From assembly GCA_003024785.1 (NCBI GenBank), contig PUQB01000289.1:145480-209479 (forward strand): DNA of 64,000 nucleotides, given 5' to 3'. The stretch comes from Selaginella tamariscina (lineage: Eukaryota; Streptophyta; Lycopodiopsida; Selaginellales; Selaginellaceae). Of this stretch, positions 42,300 through 54,794 are shown in pieces. Under the pieces are notes generated by a model that was not told where the DNA came from, searched no databases, and saw only the letters and a program-made list of their open reading frames with translations. The position numbers were made by a program, and so were the translations under genes. Numbering within the stretch: the first letter of the stretch is position 1; each line of letters begins with the position of its first letter.

Positions 42300-45200
42300 T
42301 AACACTTCCCTTGAACGTGAGCAAAACAATTGCTTGTGTTCATCCTAGAAGAATCGTACTCCCCCTCAAACCAACGTCCCAAAAACAACATCTGAACAAC
42401 TGTTTTAATCTACACATCCCAAAAAGCTCCTTCTCCCCTCAGAAGTTTGGACATATAAGGCTAAGTTCTCCCCTAAGATGCACGAAGTCAGGCTCCATAT
42501 TTGCTTTGTGAGAACATCTGCAAGCAACAACTTGGATGGTTTATACTGTAGGTCTATGGCCCCTTCTTCAATCAGGTTTGTCAACCAAAAGCCATGTACT
42601 TCCATGTGTTTGGTGCGGTGTTGTTTCATAGGATTCTTTGCAATTTGTAAAGCACTTTGATATCATTAAAGAGAGGAAAGATAACCTAAGTGTTCAATCC
42701 AATATTGGCTAAGAGTTTGCAAATCCATATGGCTTCTTTTGTTGTAAAGAAAATAACTTGGAATTTTGCTTCTGCTGTGGAAGTAGCAAGGCATTCCTGT
42801 TTCTTGCATTTCCAACTAACTACACCACCAAACATAAGAAAACACCCAATTAGTTTTAGAAGTACCATTATCATTAGAAGCAAATCATCATCTATATATC
42901 TTACTAATAGAGAATGTGAAGAAGATGAATATTTTATACATGTTTTTTGTGTGCATGAGATAACAAAGTATATGTATGGCAGCAAACCAATGCCTACGAG
43001 TTGGATTTTGCATATGCTGACTAAGAAGTACTACAGTAGGAGCTATGTCGGGTCTACGAGTTGGATTTTGCATATGCTGACTAAGACGTACTACAGTAGG
43101 AGTTATGTCGGGTCTAGAGATAGTAGCTAGATACATGAGAGCACCTATAAGATTGGAATATGGAAATGTGTGTGTGTTTGGAGAGGAAGCAAGTGACATA
43201 TCTTGATTATCATGACAATGCACTAGTGTTTTAGAACTACGAGGTAAAGGAGCAGGAGTACTCATAGGTTTCTTATCAAATATTTATGAGTGAAATCTAG
43301 ATAGAATGGTGTCTATGTACTTAGATTGATGCAAATATATATCCCCAGAATGTGTATTACGAAAACCTGAAGTCCAAGGCAGTGAGTGAGCTTGCCCATA
43401 TCTGTCGTGTGAAATGAAGTTGAGAGTTGTTGCTTAACTCCAAAGATTAAATCCTCATGTGCCACAACAACAAGGTCATCTATATAAACACCAACAAGGA
43501 TAATTTGATTATCTATATATTTAACATATATATTAAAATCAGCTTCTGTCCTTTGGAAGCCATGTGCTATGAAATGTGTGTTTATTGTCTCATAACCATA
43601 TATGTGGGCTTTGTGTCAAGCCATATATTGGAACGAGACAACTTACACACCAAACCTGGTGGAGAGTTTATCTCAAACAATGGAGGTTGTTGCATATAAA
43701 GCTCTTGATCCATTGATCCATACAAAAAGCATTCTTAACATTTATTGGTGAACTTGAAGTTTCAAACTTGCAACTAAAGCTAAGAGAACTTGAATAGAAA
43801 TTAGCTTTATCATATGAGAGAATATCTTTGTATAATCCATACCTTCCTTCTGTGAACACCCTTTAGCGACTAACCTACTTTAAACCTTATTATCTCACCT
43901 TTAGAGCCATATTTGACTTTATAAAACCCATTTACACGGTATCAAATGAGCACCTGCAGGTAAAGGTTGAAGTGTCCATGTCCCATTCTTCAATTGTGCC
44001 TTGTACTCTTCTTGCATTGCTTGTAACACTTCTTCCAGTGAGGACTACTACGAGCTTGTTCAAGAGTCAATGGCTGACTGCAACATACTCAAGCCAATGC
44101 TTAGTAGGCTTGTGTGCTTGTTGAGAATGCCTCGGAACTTATGATTGTTACTGCAGAAAAGAATTATTATGATGTAGAATATGTTGAAGGGCCGTGGAGA
44201 TAAAGGGCGTGGACTTAAATGACGTGGAGATAAGGGTTGTGGAGATAACAGAGCGTGTGGAGATAAGGGTTGTGGAGAAATAGAGCGTGTAGAAATAGAA
44301 CATGAAGAATTAGGGTGTTGTGGAGAAACAGGGTCTATATCCAAGTTTGAATCTTCTGAGGATGAATACACAGTAGCCTCATATTTTGATGCCCAATCAA
44401 TATATCCTTCAGAGAGTTGGGCACAAGCACCCTCGTCAAGCCGCAAGGTCCTACGAGTAGTTACTTGCTGTCTTTGTGGAAGCCAAACACGATATCCATC
44501 CTTTGTATGTGAATCATAGTCCAACATAACACATGGTTCAACATGGTCTGAATCTTTATATTGACACTCATCAGGAGAAACAAAAAAAAAATAGAAGGAA
44601 TAGTGCCATACCAGAGTTAATAAGGAGTAGCATCCTGAAAGCTTAGTTGGAAGTAGATTCTGTAAATAAACAGAAGTGGCAATTGCTTTTGCCCAAAAAC
44701 CACACAACATATTCTTAGCTTTCATCATACTTAGCACACTCTTTCACAGTTCTCATTTTCCTTTCCACAACACCATTCTGACCTTTATCATATGACACAG
44801 ACTTCTCTCTAAGTACATCTCTCTTAGTAAGCTCTCAAACTCTTTGTTATTAAATTTAGAACCACAGTCACATTCAGTCTCTCTTTGAGCTAAATCAATC
44901 CAACTAAAAATGCAACAAATGTCTCAAACTCTTACTTATAAACTTAACTAACACAAAACGAGAATAATCATCAACCATTAACAGAAAGTACTTTCTATCA
45001 CCAATAAACACACATCTCATCTCACCTGATAAATCTACATGTATAGTTGTAAACACATAGTAGCTCTATGTGAAGCTTTCTTTGGTAGTGGTTTCTTACT
45101 CATTTTACCTAAAGCACATCCTGAACATAGAATACTAGTGAGAACAAACTTAGGCAGTTTAAGGTCTTTAACTAAATGGGCAATTTGCTTAACACGAGAA

Positions 45201-45640
45201 ATACTAGCATGTCCAAGTCTTAAATGCCATATTTTAAGAATATCTACATTTTGAACAGACACAGTACATGCTATAAACTTTTGAATGTACACAAAGTATA
45301 AGTCACCACTTCTAGAAGCTTTATACAAAACTTATCAAGCAAAGATACACATGCATAATCTCTCTCAAATGAAATATATACCAATATTAGATAACTTATT
45401 GACAAACAAAAGATTACGAGAAAGTTCTGGAACCAGCAATACTAGCAATGCCCACTTTCTATGAAATAGACAACGTGTTAGATTCGTAAGCCAAGAAGCA
45501 AACCGAGTCATGTGGTGTGTGGGCCCACTATCTAGCCACCACCCATTACAAGAAGAAACACCTGTGTGGCTAAGTGAGCAAAAACTCAAGAAAACGGGGA
45601 GAAATAGGTTCTTCTTTTGATTTTTGAACAGGATCTACAG
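42300..45640 (-). pseudogene. Ty1/copia retrotransposon, degraded
   Basis: Minus-strand domains in order from right to left: protease WWLDSGPTHHMT (about 45,545), the GAG-pre-integrase motif WHLRLGHASISRVKQIAHL (45,230), the integrase distal part NMLCGFWAKAIATSVYLQN (44,700) and YGYRVWLPQRQQ-like core (44,480), a SPRPLSP low-complexity segment (44,190-44,330), then RT/RNase H remnants with SRPDITPTVVRLSQHMQNPT (43,060-43,110) and CLATSTAEAKFQVIFFTTKE (42,730-42,800). The RT catalytic YVDD and the integrase D-D-E core are not readable. Long spacers of frame-broken sequence show it is dead. No clear LTR pair was identified. Confidence 0.8.
43000..43118. repeat. 60-bp tandem duplication inside copia RNase H region
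   Basis: The unit CTACGAGTTGGATTTTGCAT plus ATGCTGACTAAGA.GTACTAC occurs at about 42,997 and 43,057. Its length keeps the frame, doubling a 20-residue stretch around SRPDI..T (minus strand). Confidence 0.8.
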
Positions 45641-45719
45641 CAATAACACAATGACCACTTGGTCTAACACCACGAGTTGAGTTTCCACTAGAAGCATGAT
45701 CACCAGTAGCACGTCTCTT

Positions 45720-46235
45720 TGGTTCGCTACTTCCCAGCCGACTATTGTATCCTCACCCCATCCCAACGTTGAACCAGCAACATCGTCCGGAATCACACTG
45801 CGTTGGCCCCCTACAGTCCCATAGGCAGTGTCTTTTTGTTTCCTGTAGTTCACACACAACACAAATGCATATGACAGGTCATGAGTACATACTGTTATAT
45901 CTTCTCAACTTATTTTCTTGCATGTGAATCTGTATGGCGTTTGCACACACACACACCACACATTTATATGCATATTTATGTTTGTATATGTAAGACGTGT
46001 GTGTGGGCCGATGGAGGATTCCCAGAAGTTCGGTTTAAACAAGGGATGTTTAACTTGGCATAGATTTACTCTACACAATATACGCAGTCACGAAATAAAT
46101 ATATCCAACTTGTAAGAGGGCGCATCTGTGTAGTCCTAGATATTATTGATGTATTATTTTTAGAAGTATATGCCCTGCATGATATATATGATGTGTGTCT
46201 AGTTAATTATTGATGTCATATTAATATTTAAATAA
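45720..46235 (-). repeat. Right arm of the inverted repeat around the copia/LINE block
   Basis: Partner of 40,890-41,430. It includes the reversed LINE piece (ETERHCLWDC region), CATGACCTGTCATATGCATT reversed, the CACACACACC microsatellite at 45,945 and the segment ending near 46,235, where similarity to the other arm stops and new coding sequence starts. Confidence 0.75.
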
Positions 46236-46264
46236 AATATTTATATGAATTAACAACAGCAGCC

Positions 46265-47425
46265 CCACCTCTCTTTTTCATCTCAAGGCAATGGAGTTGA
46301 AGATGGTCAGGCACTTTAAGGAGTGGTTGGGAATACATTGCCACAAACTGGGTTGGACCTCGCTTCAACATACGAAGAGGTCAGTAAATATTTGCATGTG
46401 ACAAACGATGATATGCTTGTCGAATGGGTGAATCAATCGAAAGATCTGGGCAAAAATCTATTGCACGCCAACGCCAAGAAGAAGAACATTGCGATGACGC
46501 CTTCTCTTATGGTAGTCCTTTAGCAGCGGAGAACCGAGTTGAACCTTATAAAGGAGGATGCTATGAATCACGACAAGCCCTACAGATGTTTGTTGTTGGA
46601 TTCGAAGACTTTATGGGTACCATCATTGCTTGTAGAAAACCATTTCAATTGTTCGTGATGGATCGGTGGTGTCAAAAAATCCTTCGACAGACAAGACATT
46701 AGAGGATTTGGTGGAGAAACTTAGCCGTGCAAGCATGTATGTCACCAATACCTTTGCCTTCGCCTTTGCCAAGAGGAATAAACATCGTTGGACAGGATTT
46801 TATATGAATGATGCTGATCCGAAGTGCATTGATTCGGTTGTTCACTTGGTTGTTAGGAATGCGCCAAACAATTTCAAACTTCCAAATGACTGGCCAGGCA
46901 TCTGTTTGCACTCCAACGGCCCTGAACCTCCATCCGATACACCGATAGTGAGAGTGACGTATTCGGCAATGTACGTTATCCAAACATTACAAGTCAAGCG
47001 GCACGGAGCATCGTCAACTTGATCAGGGGTCCTCACAGTGATGCGTGGGTTTTTGACTACTGCACTAGGGGGTCCGTCTTGAAGGAGTGTTACCTTCGGA
47101 TACATGTGTGTTTGCCGTTGAAAAGGATAAGACCATGGTTGAGGACCTGAACAAGTGGATAGATAGGTTCTCAACTGATACCCCAACGAATCCATAAAGG
47201 AGTATTTGAGAAAGTTCCCTCCAGATAAGTGCGATAGCTCTGAAGACGAATCTGGTTCAATGTCGGAGTCTGAGACGAACTTCAATCAGATATTAGACCG
47301 GAAGTTATCTCGAGGAGTACAGAACATTCACACCATGGAAACATCAATAGAAGATGGAAGATCTTGAACCATCTCACAAGCGGCTTAGACCTTCTTCGCC
47401 TCACTCAGAAGGTAATAGCGAAGAA
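46265..47425 (+). pseudogene. Unrecognised coding sequence (TFAFAFAKRNKHRW protein)
   Basis: Plus-strand frames overlap and continue each other through single-base shifts: 46,280-46,520 (KEWLG, then TYEEVSKYLHVTNDDMLVEW), 46,424-46,690 (GGCYESRQALQMFVVGFEDF) and 46,666-47,022 (LEDLVEKLSRASMYVTNTFA, WTGFYMNDADPKCIDSVVHL). An acidic serine-rich tail lies near 47,200-47,340 (DSSEDESGSMSESE). Codon-like composition and the way frames link support a real protein of roughly 350 residues, now broken. I do not recognise the family. It sits next to a HAD domain gene on the same strand, in a block bounded by repeats, so it may be cargo of another element. Confidence 0.45.
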
Positions 47426-47799
47426 GAATTGTTAATGAGTTTAGAGTGACGAATAGTTGTAAATGAGTGTAACATAAGGCATTTTTGTATATTTCGTTTA
47501 TATTTGTACAGAAAATAAATTCTCAAGGATTAATGAAGCTTTTAGTTCAAACATGGGTCACACATTAACAAGGTAAATAATATACCTTGATAATTTTAAG
47601 GTCAGCTAATTATCATTTTGCAGATGTAATGAAACATTGAGAACATGGATTTTCAGCATTGCATGAGGTAAGAGAGGGGTTTGGCGACAATTTCTTGTGC
47701 CACATGTCAGAATGACAGAGTTCATGCAGGAAATGGATAATAATGCAGCTCAAAACATCGTTACCATGGGGGCCACTTCAGTTTTTTCATCATCATTTT

Positions 47800-48607
47800 A
47801 TTGGCTTCAGTTCCGAAATCAATTTCTTCAGCGCATGCAATATCTGAATCTTGTAAGGATGATGTACAATTAAATGATGAAGGGATAGGCAACGAGATAG
47901 TCAACGGATAAATGTGAAAGGGAGCAAACAAGTGATTTGCAAAGTATTCAAGAGGCAACGCTATCCATGTTACTCATGGCCATATTGTGTTGTTGGATGT
48001 CAATGGTGTTCTGCTTCATCGACAAAGGCCCGAGGATAGGAAAAAAGAAATCAAACAAGGAGATTTCATTCCTTGTCATGGTAAATTTCGATATGATATT
48101 ATTTTTCGTCCAGGGTTGGATCGTCTCTTTCAAAAGCTTAAGGAGATGGGTGCGCTTGTGGGGATTTGGTCATGCATGCAGATTCATAACTTAACACCGC
48201 TGTTGAATTTGCTTAAGAAACATTGTAGTGTTGCAGAAGAGGTGATTCGTAAAGATTGGATTTTTGACCAGCGAATGTTATAAACCTCTCGAATTTCACA
48301 ATATAAAAAGGAAAGCAAGCCATACTTCTTCAAGAATGAAAGAATAATTGGGACTCATGGGGAGATCAGTCGCTTAAGGATAATGAAGAACGCACAGATG
48401 TTAGTAGACGACTCTCCTCAGAAGGCTATGCTCAACCAAAACATTGCTTGTATTCATCCAATCACTTTCGATCCATATTCTGATACCGATATCATGGATG
48501 AGCTAGTGAACTACTTGGATACGTGCCTCAGAAAGAAGAATCTCGAAAATTTTTGTGAGCAGTATCCACCGTATCAAACATTTCCTGAAGCTTTTCTTTT
48601 CTCGTGA
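47800..48607 (+). pseudogene. FCP1/NIF-type HAD phosphatase-like protein, frameshifted
   Basis: The first part (about 47,957-48,280) has LLDVNGVLLHR at 47,987, then FRPGLDRLFQKLKEMGALVG and IWSCMQIHN. After a shift and stop near 48,280 the second part (48,383-48,607) has MLVDDSP (DDSP at 48,407) and NQNIACIHPITFDPYSDTD. These are motifs I, II and IV of the CTD small-phosphatase/TIM50-like HAD family. Motif I reads DVNG rather than DxDGT, as in plant-specific LDLNG-type members, so phosphatase activity is uncertain. A further frame (48,720-48,842; ATPNCIRESVKWWQQHQDID) may be its C-terminus. The start is unclear. It sits downstream of an unrecognised broken gene on the same strand. Confidence 0.65.
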
Positions 48608-48845
48608 TTTTGAATTTTATAAAATGAAGGATAGCAACCGGGCGCTTTATAATATTATTCTTAAGGAACGTCAGTTTTTTGCAGACCTTCTCTTATCACA
48701 TCTTATGTATTAACAAGGATGGCAACTCCCAATTGCATTCGTGAGAGTGTTAAGTGGTGGCAACAACATCAAGATATTGACCAAAATGATTTGATTAATC
48801 CGGAGAGTGATGATTTAGACAAAATGAGAGATTTCTCTGTATGAT

Positions 48846-49160
48846 AGAAGAAAGTATTTATAAAAAATTAACATGTTGATAAGAAAATGATTTCATTTGT
48901 AATTATGTTTGTAGTATTTCTTTCATTATTGTAAACTATTTTTAGAATAATATGAATATTCTAAGATATTTTAGGAATATTCCTTACTAAGTAAGGTTAT
49001 TGAAGGATTAATTAATTAATTAATTAATATTTAAGGCTTAATTACATATTAATTAAATGATTAATTAATAATTAAAACTTAAGTATTAATTAGTAATTTA
49101 TTTTATATTCCCATTTTCACGTATCATGCCCACTTTAGTTACAACGTGCATCATCTATTA
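48846..49160. other. Intergenic: MULE-like end words and a MITE end
   Basis: GAATATTCTAAGATATTTTA then GGAATATTCC (48,953-48,984) resembles the AGAATATTC clusters at both ends of the big MULE. At 49,125-49,160 CCCACTTTAGTTACAACG is the same terminal word as in the MITE at 60,233-60,470. In between is TTAATTAA-rich DNA. Confidence 0.4.
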
Positions 49161-49194
49161 AAAGACAAGTCCCAAGGCGTATAAATGACACTGA

Positions 49195-49315
49195 ACTATA
49201 ATCATAATCAAACAATAAGCATAAAATTGACGCTGATGAAAGTACTCATAGTTTGGCCATGCTTTCTTAATCTCCTCTAGCATATATTCAGCCATACCAC
49301 TTACCCATAAAGAAA
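49195..49315 (-). pseudogene. Membrane-protein exon 1 fragment, copy M3
   Basis: Minus-strand sequence from GGTATGGCTGAATATATGCT at about 49,300 down through LEEIKKAWPN and then ATTTTATGCTTATTGTTTG. It ends abruptly near 49,165, where MITE-like sequence begins. It corresponds to exon 1 of the copy at 59,058. Confidence 0.55.
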
Positions 49316-49835
49316 ATGAATGTACAAGGAATAAGTTGAAGTAATTAGAACTGAACTATAAATACAAGATATAAATTAAAACTTGTACAAATAAACATTA
49401 ATAATTAACATGATTTAACTACAAGCTTACATGCAAACCAATATCAATTTAACCGGGGAATAATGTATTGAAGTTTGTTTAATGTGTATTGAATAGTAAT
49501 AATGTGTAATCTCTTCCTACGTGTGAATATAAGAAATCAAATTAGCTCTTAAATGCAGCACTAGATATAACAAAGTGACAGAGTATAGATAACCATCAAT
49601 AACATTACTTAACACACACAATAATATAATATGTACAAAAATATACATCTTTATCCTGTTATACAGTATATAAGTATTAACTCGTGTACTATATTATTAT
49701 TTAACTACAGTGCGAGTGCGTACTGGTAAAGTAGGAAAACTTACATTATTTGTACATATATGAATATACATTATAAGCCATGCAATACTATATTTGAAAC
49801 AATAATTATAAAGTATATAAATCTATCAGTGTTAT
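49316..49835. other. Noncoding spacer, upstream region of M3 and downstream region of NUP205 D
   Basis: AT-rich DNA shared with 58,510-59,050 (reversed) and in part with 63,060-63,960. It includes CCAATATCAATTTAACCGGG and GTGCGAGTGCGTACTGGTAA. No gene seen. Confidence 0.5.
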
Positions 49836-50993
49836 CAAACACGGGAAGTTTTAGCAGATTGATCCTTCTTTGCATCCTCCTGGTTAACACACAAAATAGA
49901 AATATGTATGTGTATATGTATATTAGTATGCATGCCTCTAGACACATATACGTTTACACACGCACTCCTTTTTATTAGATTACCGTAAGTTGGCACATCA
50001 ATAGAGAATAAGTGTTGAATTACAGCCATTACAAAGAGTGCTTGCGTTCCTCGCTTGTTGTTCTGAAAGCATATTTGTAGAAGCAACGCTAACTCAGCCT
50101 CATGTGTGTATAACATCCCGTGAAATGCCTGCAATTAGTAAGGTTAATACATTATTATATAGAATGAGAGAAGAGAGAGAGAAGAGTCAGTCCGAGTATC
50201 AGAGTCTTAGTAATATCAGCTTGTAGAATTGGCAATCTATATTATATATGTATTGATTTATGATTTATTAATTTCATGTTTAATTAATATAGCAGTTCCA
50301 AATTATAAACATTTGGTATTTGTACAATATGCATAGAGACTGTTCTTTATGCATAAACATGTAAATATATACTTTTAACTATAAAAACTAGATAATCAAA
50401 CATACCATCCAGCTTGTCTCCGAAAGCTGATAAATCAATCACTTCTGAAAGAGTATATACTCCACCGGCATATATATAACCTGAAATAGATTATCACTAT
50501 GTTGACATGTCCCTGATGGTTAAGAAAATATACACATAGTACGTGTATGTACTATATTAGATGAAGTTAACAATAATAGAACACATATGTGTGTGCAATA
50601 CATACTTATACAACATGTTACACACACAAATACATACATACATGCATACATACAGATACAGCTACAAATTGTTCTGCATATTTCTATATACAAATGTCAG
50701 CACTACATGTCTCTTATAAATGGATATAAATACATGGTATGCATAATATACACAGATAGTCACGTATTATATATATATAACGCACGTACAAACACAGGCA
50801 CACCCCCTTAAGCATGATATATGCAAAACGAAAGCTGTATATATATCTTATTTAAATTATATATATAAGTTTGGTCTCTACACACAAACACCACACCTTA
50901 AGCTCATCCTTGTACATCTCAAAAAAGGCGGGAAGTCATGTTGAGTTTCTGATAATGGAAACTGAAGTATATCAAGAACCTGCAAATAATAAA

Positions 50994-51043
<50 letters not shown>

Positions 51044-52520
51044 ACTATATTGATAGGACAATAGGCTTAAAGCGTATTAGTGAATTTATTATTTAGTTCA
51101 CCGAACATACATGTATGCAGATCCGTGTGCCGATGTACCACACACACACACACACACACCCCTCATTTTTTGAAGCCCATCTGAGTAGTGTTTGTCAGAC
51201 GCAAAGGAATATTCGGAACCTTATGAAGTTCTGTGTATAAATACTAATATACATGCATATAGCATATTATACATGTTATACAAGTATAATGCTGTACTTA
51301 TAATAACGTTCAAACACATAATTTGTGTTAATACCTGCTATATTTCTGAAATAAGCTCGAGCAAAGAGATAAAAGGATCAGCCTGCGATTGTAAACTCTG
51401 ATGTGGTGTTCTAATGTCATTTTCCATTGGCTCATCTGATGGATAGATTCAGCGATCGCTGCTGACTCCTATAACTCCTTAACCTGGAACAATTAAGATG
51501 AATGAAATTAGACTATGTAGATCATTGAAGATTACTTACAGTGAGCAAGTCTATGACAAACAAGTCAGTCATAACATGGATAAGTTATACACATACAATT
51601 CGTATGTCTATATATATAGACACACACAAACACACGATACACTTAACATACACCTTCTCTCTTCCAACAGGATGTGACAAGAAGATCATGAATAACTCTC
51701 TCTCTCTCCAGTGTGTGTGTGTGTCTCTTCTCTATCTATCTATCTATCTAGAGAGAGACAGAGAGAGAGAGAGTTATTTACATACAATATTGTCAAACCT
51801 CGAATCGGAAAGATTAAGAGACGGATCTCCTGAGCCGATGAACTGTACTGTACACAGTGGAAGGGTGATTTAGATTCAGGCCAGTCAAGAAAAACTCAGT
51901 TAGCAAACGATAATACATAAACATGTACATTGTGTGTGTGCACAGAAAACACATATACACCCGGGTACCTTGCCAATCTAGAGGCCAAGGATGTCTGCTA
52001 GAAAATAACTATTTCTCTCTCTCTCTCCAGTGTGTGTGTGTCGGTGTGTACTGATAAGTCGGTCCTTACCCCTCTGTTTGTGTTTGTGTTTGTGTATGCG
52101 TGTGTGTCTCCTACATATATATTACACGCGTTTGAATGATCAACGTTCATGTAATATCTTTATATGGATGTGTCCATGTCCACTACAAACGCAAATATGT
52201 ATATATACCTCCAAGGCTGCAGTTTGTAAAATTCAATCAAGTAGAAACTTGAACACGTCGTGCATTGACACAGTCCGGCCTCGAGCTCGAATCGCTACCA
52301 AACATAACATACGCAAGCCTTACAACGTCCGTAAAACCCTTTGTTGTACTTTCAAGGCCAACTCCATAACCTGAAGAAAATATAGAGTTATAGATATATG
52401 TACACCTTTGTGTGTGTGGGTTAACCTGATTATGGAACTCGCCACGAAATGCTGGACCAGGAGGTAAAACAAAACCGAAATAAGAGATGTTACAAGCGAG
52501 AACATGGCTGTATATGCTAT
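49836..52520 (-). pseudogene. NUP205: NUP205 fragment D (left palindrome arm)
   Basis: Minus-strand exons: 52,520-52,437 (FSLVTSLISVLFY), 52,375-52,220 (VGLESTTKGF..), 51,890-51,810, 51,475-51,335 (SLLELISEIYQ-type end), 50,985-50,905, a decayed piece at 50,460-50,405, 50,131-49,960 (AFHGMLYTHEAELALLLQIC, QALFVMAVIQHL) and 49,880-49,836. The two exons seen in fragment B at 20,677 and 21,206 are missing, as they are in fragment E. It has a (TA)n run at 51,000-51,036. It includes an empty copy of the MULE target near 51,575. Confidence 0.7.
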
Positions 52521-52789
52521 CTATAGTTATATATAATTCTATTAAATAGATAAGTAGACTCACACATGTATCTTCAGAATATACATATATAATCTATAAA
52601 AGCATGGTATATATTTTTAGCTTAATATTAGATTATATAGATTAAATAGCTCCTTCGAGCAGTCCTTTATCTACTACACAACGCACATTATAAAAGAAAG
52701 TAGGACTTCTATCGGTAAATCTATCTACATAAACAAATAATCCTTAAGTCTGTATATAATTAGAAACGAAAATTAATATTAAATATGAA

Positions 52790-53552
52790 AATTAAACATT
52801 CATTCTCCTTCTTCTACTGTGATCATAGTGAGATCGGGAGGCAACCTGTTCCCTGTCAAGTATCCAATATGCTTTAAAGTTGCAATTGCTTCTTCATGCT
52901 TGCCATCCAATACTAATTGCTTGGGAGAGTAACAATTGCTGGAAGACCGAATATAATGTACAAGAAGATTATAATTGCCAAAGTAGCACAGATCAACTGT
53001 ATATTTCTAGTTTTAAGCAAGGAAACAACTACACCGGTTGAAATTAGAACTGTAAAAAATAAAAGAAGAATGGAGCAAACAACTTATTCGACGTATGTCG
53101 AGATACTCTCTCTGCACATACGGTATAGGCACACATATAGCAAGCATAAGGCTGATATAAGATGTAACACATTAAATACTGTAGAATTTGTAGCGTAAAC
53201 TGACTGAAAACAACCTACATAACCCTTCAACTGTAAGGGCGCACTTGAAGAGGGACTTCAATTGGCAACCGTTTAAATAATATTGTAAGAATCCCAAGAC
53301 CTACCAACAAATAAAATCGATATTAGAAAGAGAGAGAGAGAGAGAATATATGAAAATAATAACTACATCCACCTGATAAATCGATCATTGCTGCAGCCAA
53401 ATTCACATCTATTAATAAGAGAATCGACGAGGCATAAAAATGAAATTGAAGTATAAGTATAACAAGACAAAGAGCATAAATCTGACGCTGGTGAAAATAC
53501 TCATGTTTGGCCATGCTTTTTGAATCTCCTCTAGCGTATATTCAGCCATACC
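52790..53552 (-). pseudogene. Small multi-pass membrane protein gene, copy M2
   Basis: ATG at 53,549 (minus). Exon 1 to about 53,360, intron with a GA run at 53,331-53,346, then exon 2 to about 52,800. Nearly the same sequence as M1 (39,985-40,740) in the same orientation, including LFKCALTVEG and GKHEEAIATLKHIGYLTGNR, but with several single-base losses. Its 5' flank (53,555-53,880) also matches that of M1. Confidence 0.55.
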
Positions 53553-53879
53553 ACCTAATTTTAATCCTAATTTTAAACAAAGTAAATCAATTTTAGCCCT
53601 AACAAAGAAAATGAATATACAGGGAATAAGCTAAAAATATTTTAACATACCAACACATTAAAAATTAATTTATTACTTTATCACCTTAATTATAACAAGA
53701 AAATAATTTAAAAACTTGTATAAATAAAACATTGTCTTCATATAAATATTTTATTTAAATATTAATAACACATCAATAACATTAACTTAAACACACAATA
53801 ACATTAACTAAACACACATCATATATATCATGCAGGGCATATACTTCTGAAAATAATACATCAACAATATCGAGGACAC

Positions 53880-54480
53880 ACGCACTCATTTTTATTAAAA
53901 TTACCGTAAGTTGACACATCAATAGCTTTGCATAAGGATAAGTGTTGAATTACACCCATTGCAAGAGTACTCGCGCTCTCGCTTGTTGTTCTGAAAGCAT
54001 ATTCGTAGAAGCACCGCTAACTCAGCCTCAAGTGTATAACCTCCTCATCGTATCCAGTGACATATGACACGCCAGACTGCCTTTGCATGTTTTGCGTGCT
54101 CGCCCAGACACGCTACTTCCCAGCCGACTATTGTATCCTCACCCCATCCCAACGTTGAACCAGCGACATCGTGCGCCCTCCTACAGTCCCATAGGCAGCG
54201 TCTTTCTGTTTCTTGTAGTCCACACGCAACACAAATGCATATGACAGGTCATGAGTACATACTGTTATATCTTCTCAACTTATTTTTCTTGCATGTGAAT
54301 CTGTATGGAGTTTTGCACACACACACACACACACAGATATGCATATTTATGTTTGTATATGTAAGATGTGTGTGGCCGATGGAGGATTCCCAGAAGTTCG
54401 GTTTTAAACAAGGGATGTTAACTTGGCATAGATTTACTCTGCACAATATACGCAGTCACGAAATAAATATATTCAATTGT
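53880..54480. other. Palindrome spacer: NUP205 exon scrap plus LINE-associated repeat
   Basis: The stretch 53,880-54,050 is a minus-strand piece of the late NUP205 exon (reverse of THEAELAVLL..; CTAACTCAGCCTCAAGTGTA). The stretch 54,060-54,480 matches 45,720-46,100, including the reversed LINE zinc-finger region and the ATGGAGGATTCCCAGAAGTT block. It is the only part of the 10-kb structure without a mirror partner. Confidence 0.7.
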
Positions 54481-54794
54481 AAGAGGAGTCCTAGATATTA
54501 TTGATGTATTATTTTTAAAAGTGTATGCCCTGCATGATATATATGATGTGTGTTTAGTTAATGTTATTGTGTGTTTAAGTTAATGTTATTGATGTCATAT
54601 TAAATTTAAATAAATATTTATATAAAAGGTGATAAAGTAATAAATTTTATGATTTATAAATAATTACTTAATTTTTAATGTGTTGGTATGTTAATATTTT
54701 TAACTTATTCCCTGTATATTCATTTTCTTTGTTGGGGCTAAAATTGATTTACTACTTAATTTTGTTTAAAATTAGGGTTAAAATTAGGTGGTAT

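Larger units (their letters stand above)
49160..53880 (-). repeat. Left arm of a 2 x 4.7 kb palindrome
   Basis: The order on the minus strand is: membrane-protein gene M2, NUP205 fragment D, then membrane-protein exon 1 fragment M3. This is mirrored by 54,480-59,200. Matching words span the arm from edge to edge: the inner edge ATGCAGGGCATATACTTCTG (53,833) against its reverse near 54,520, and the outer edge CAGCGTCAATTTTATGC against its reverse near 49,220. Both arms lack the same two NUP205 exons, so they derive from one duplication. Arms differ by many small indels. Confidence 0.8.

Noticed and set aside
44060-44737. 225-codon minus-strand frame as a host gene
   Set aside because: Its N-terminal part matches copia integrase-distal sequence and the rest is the copia linker.
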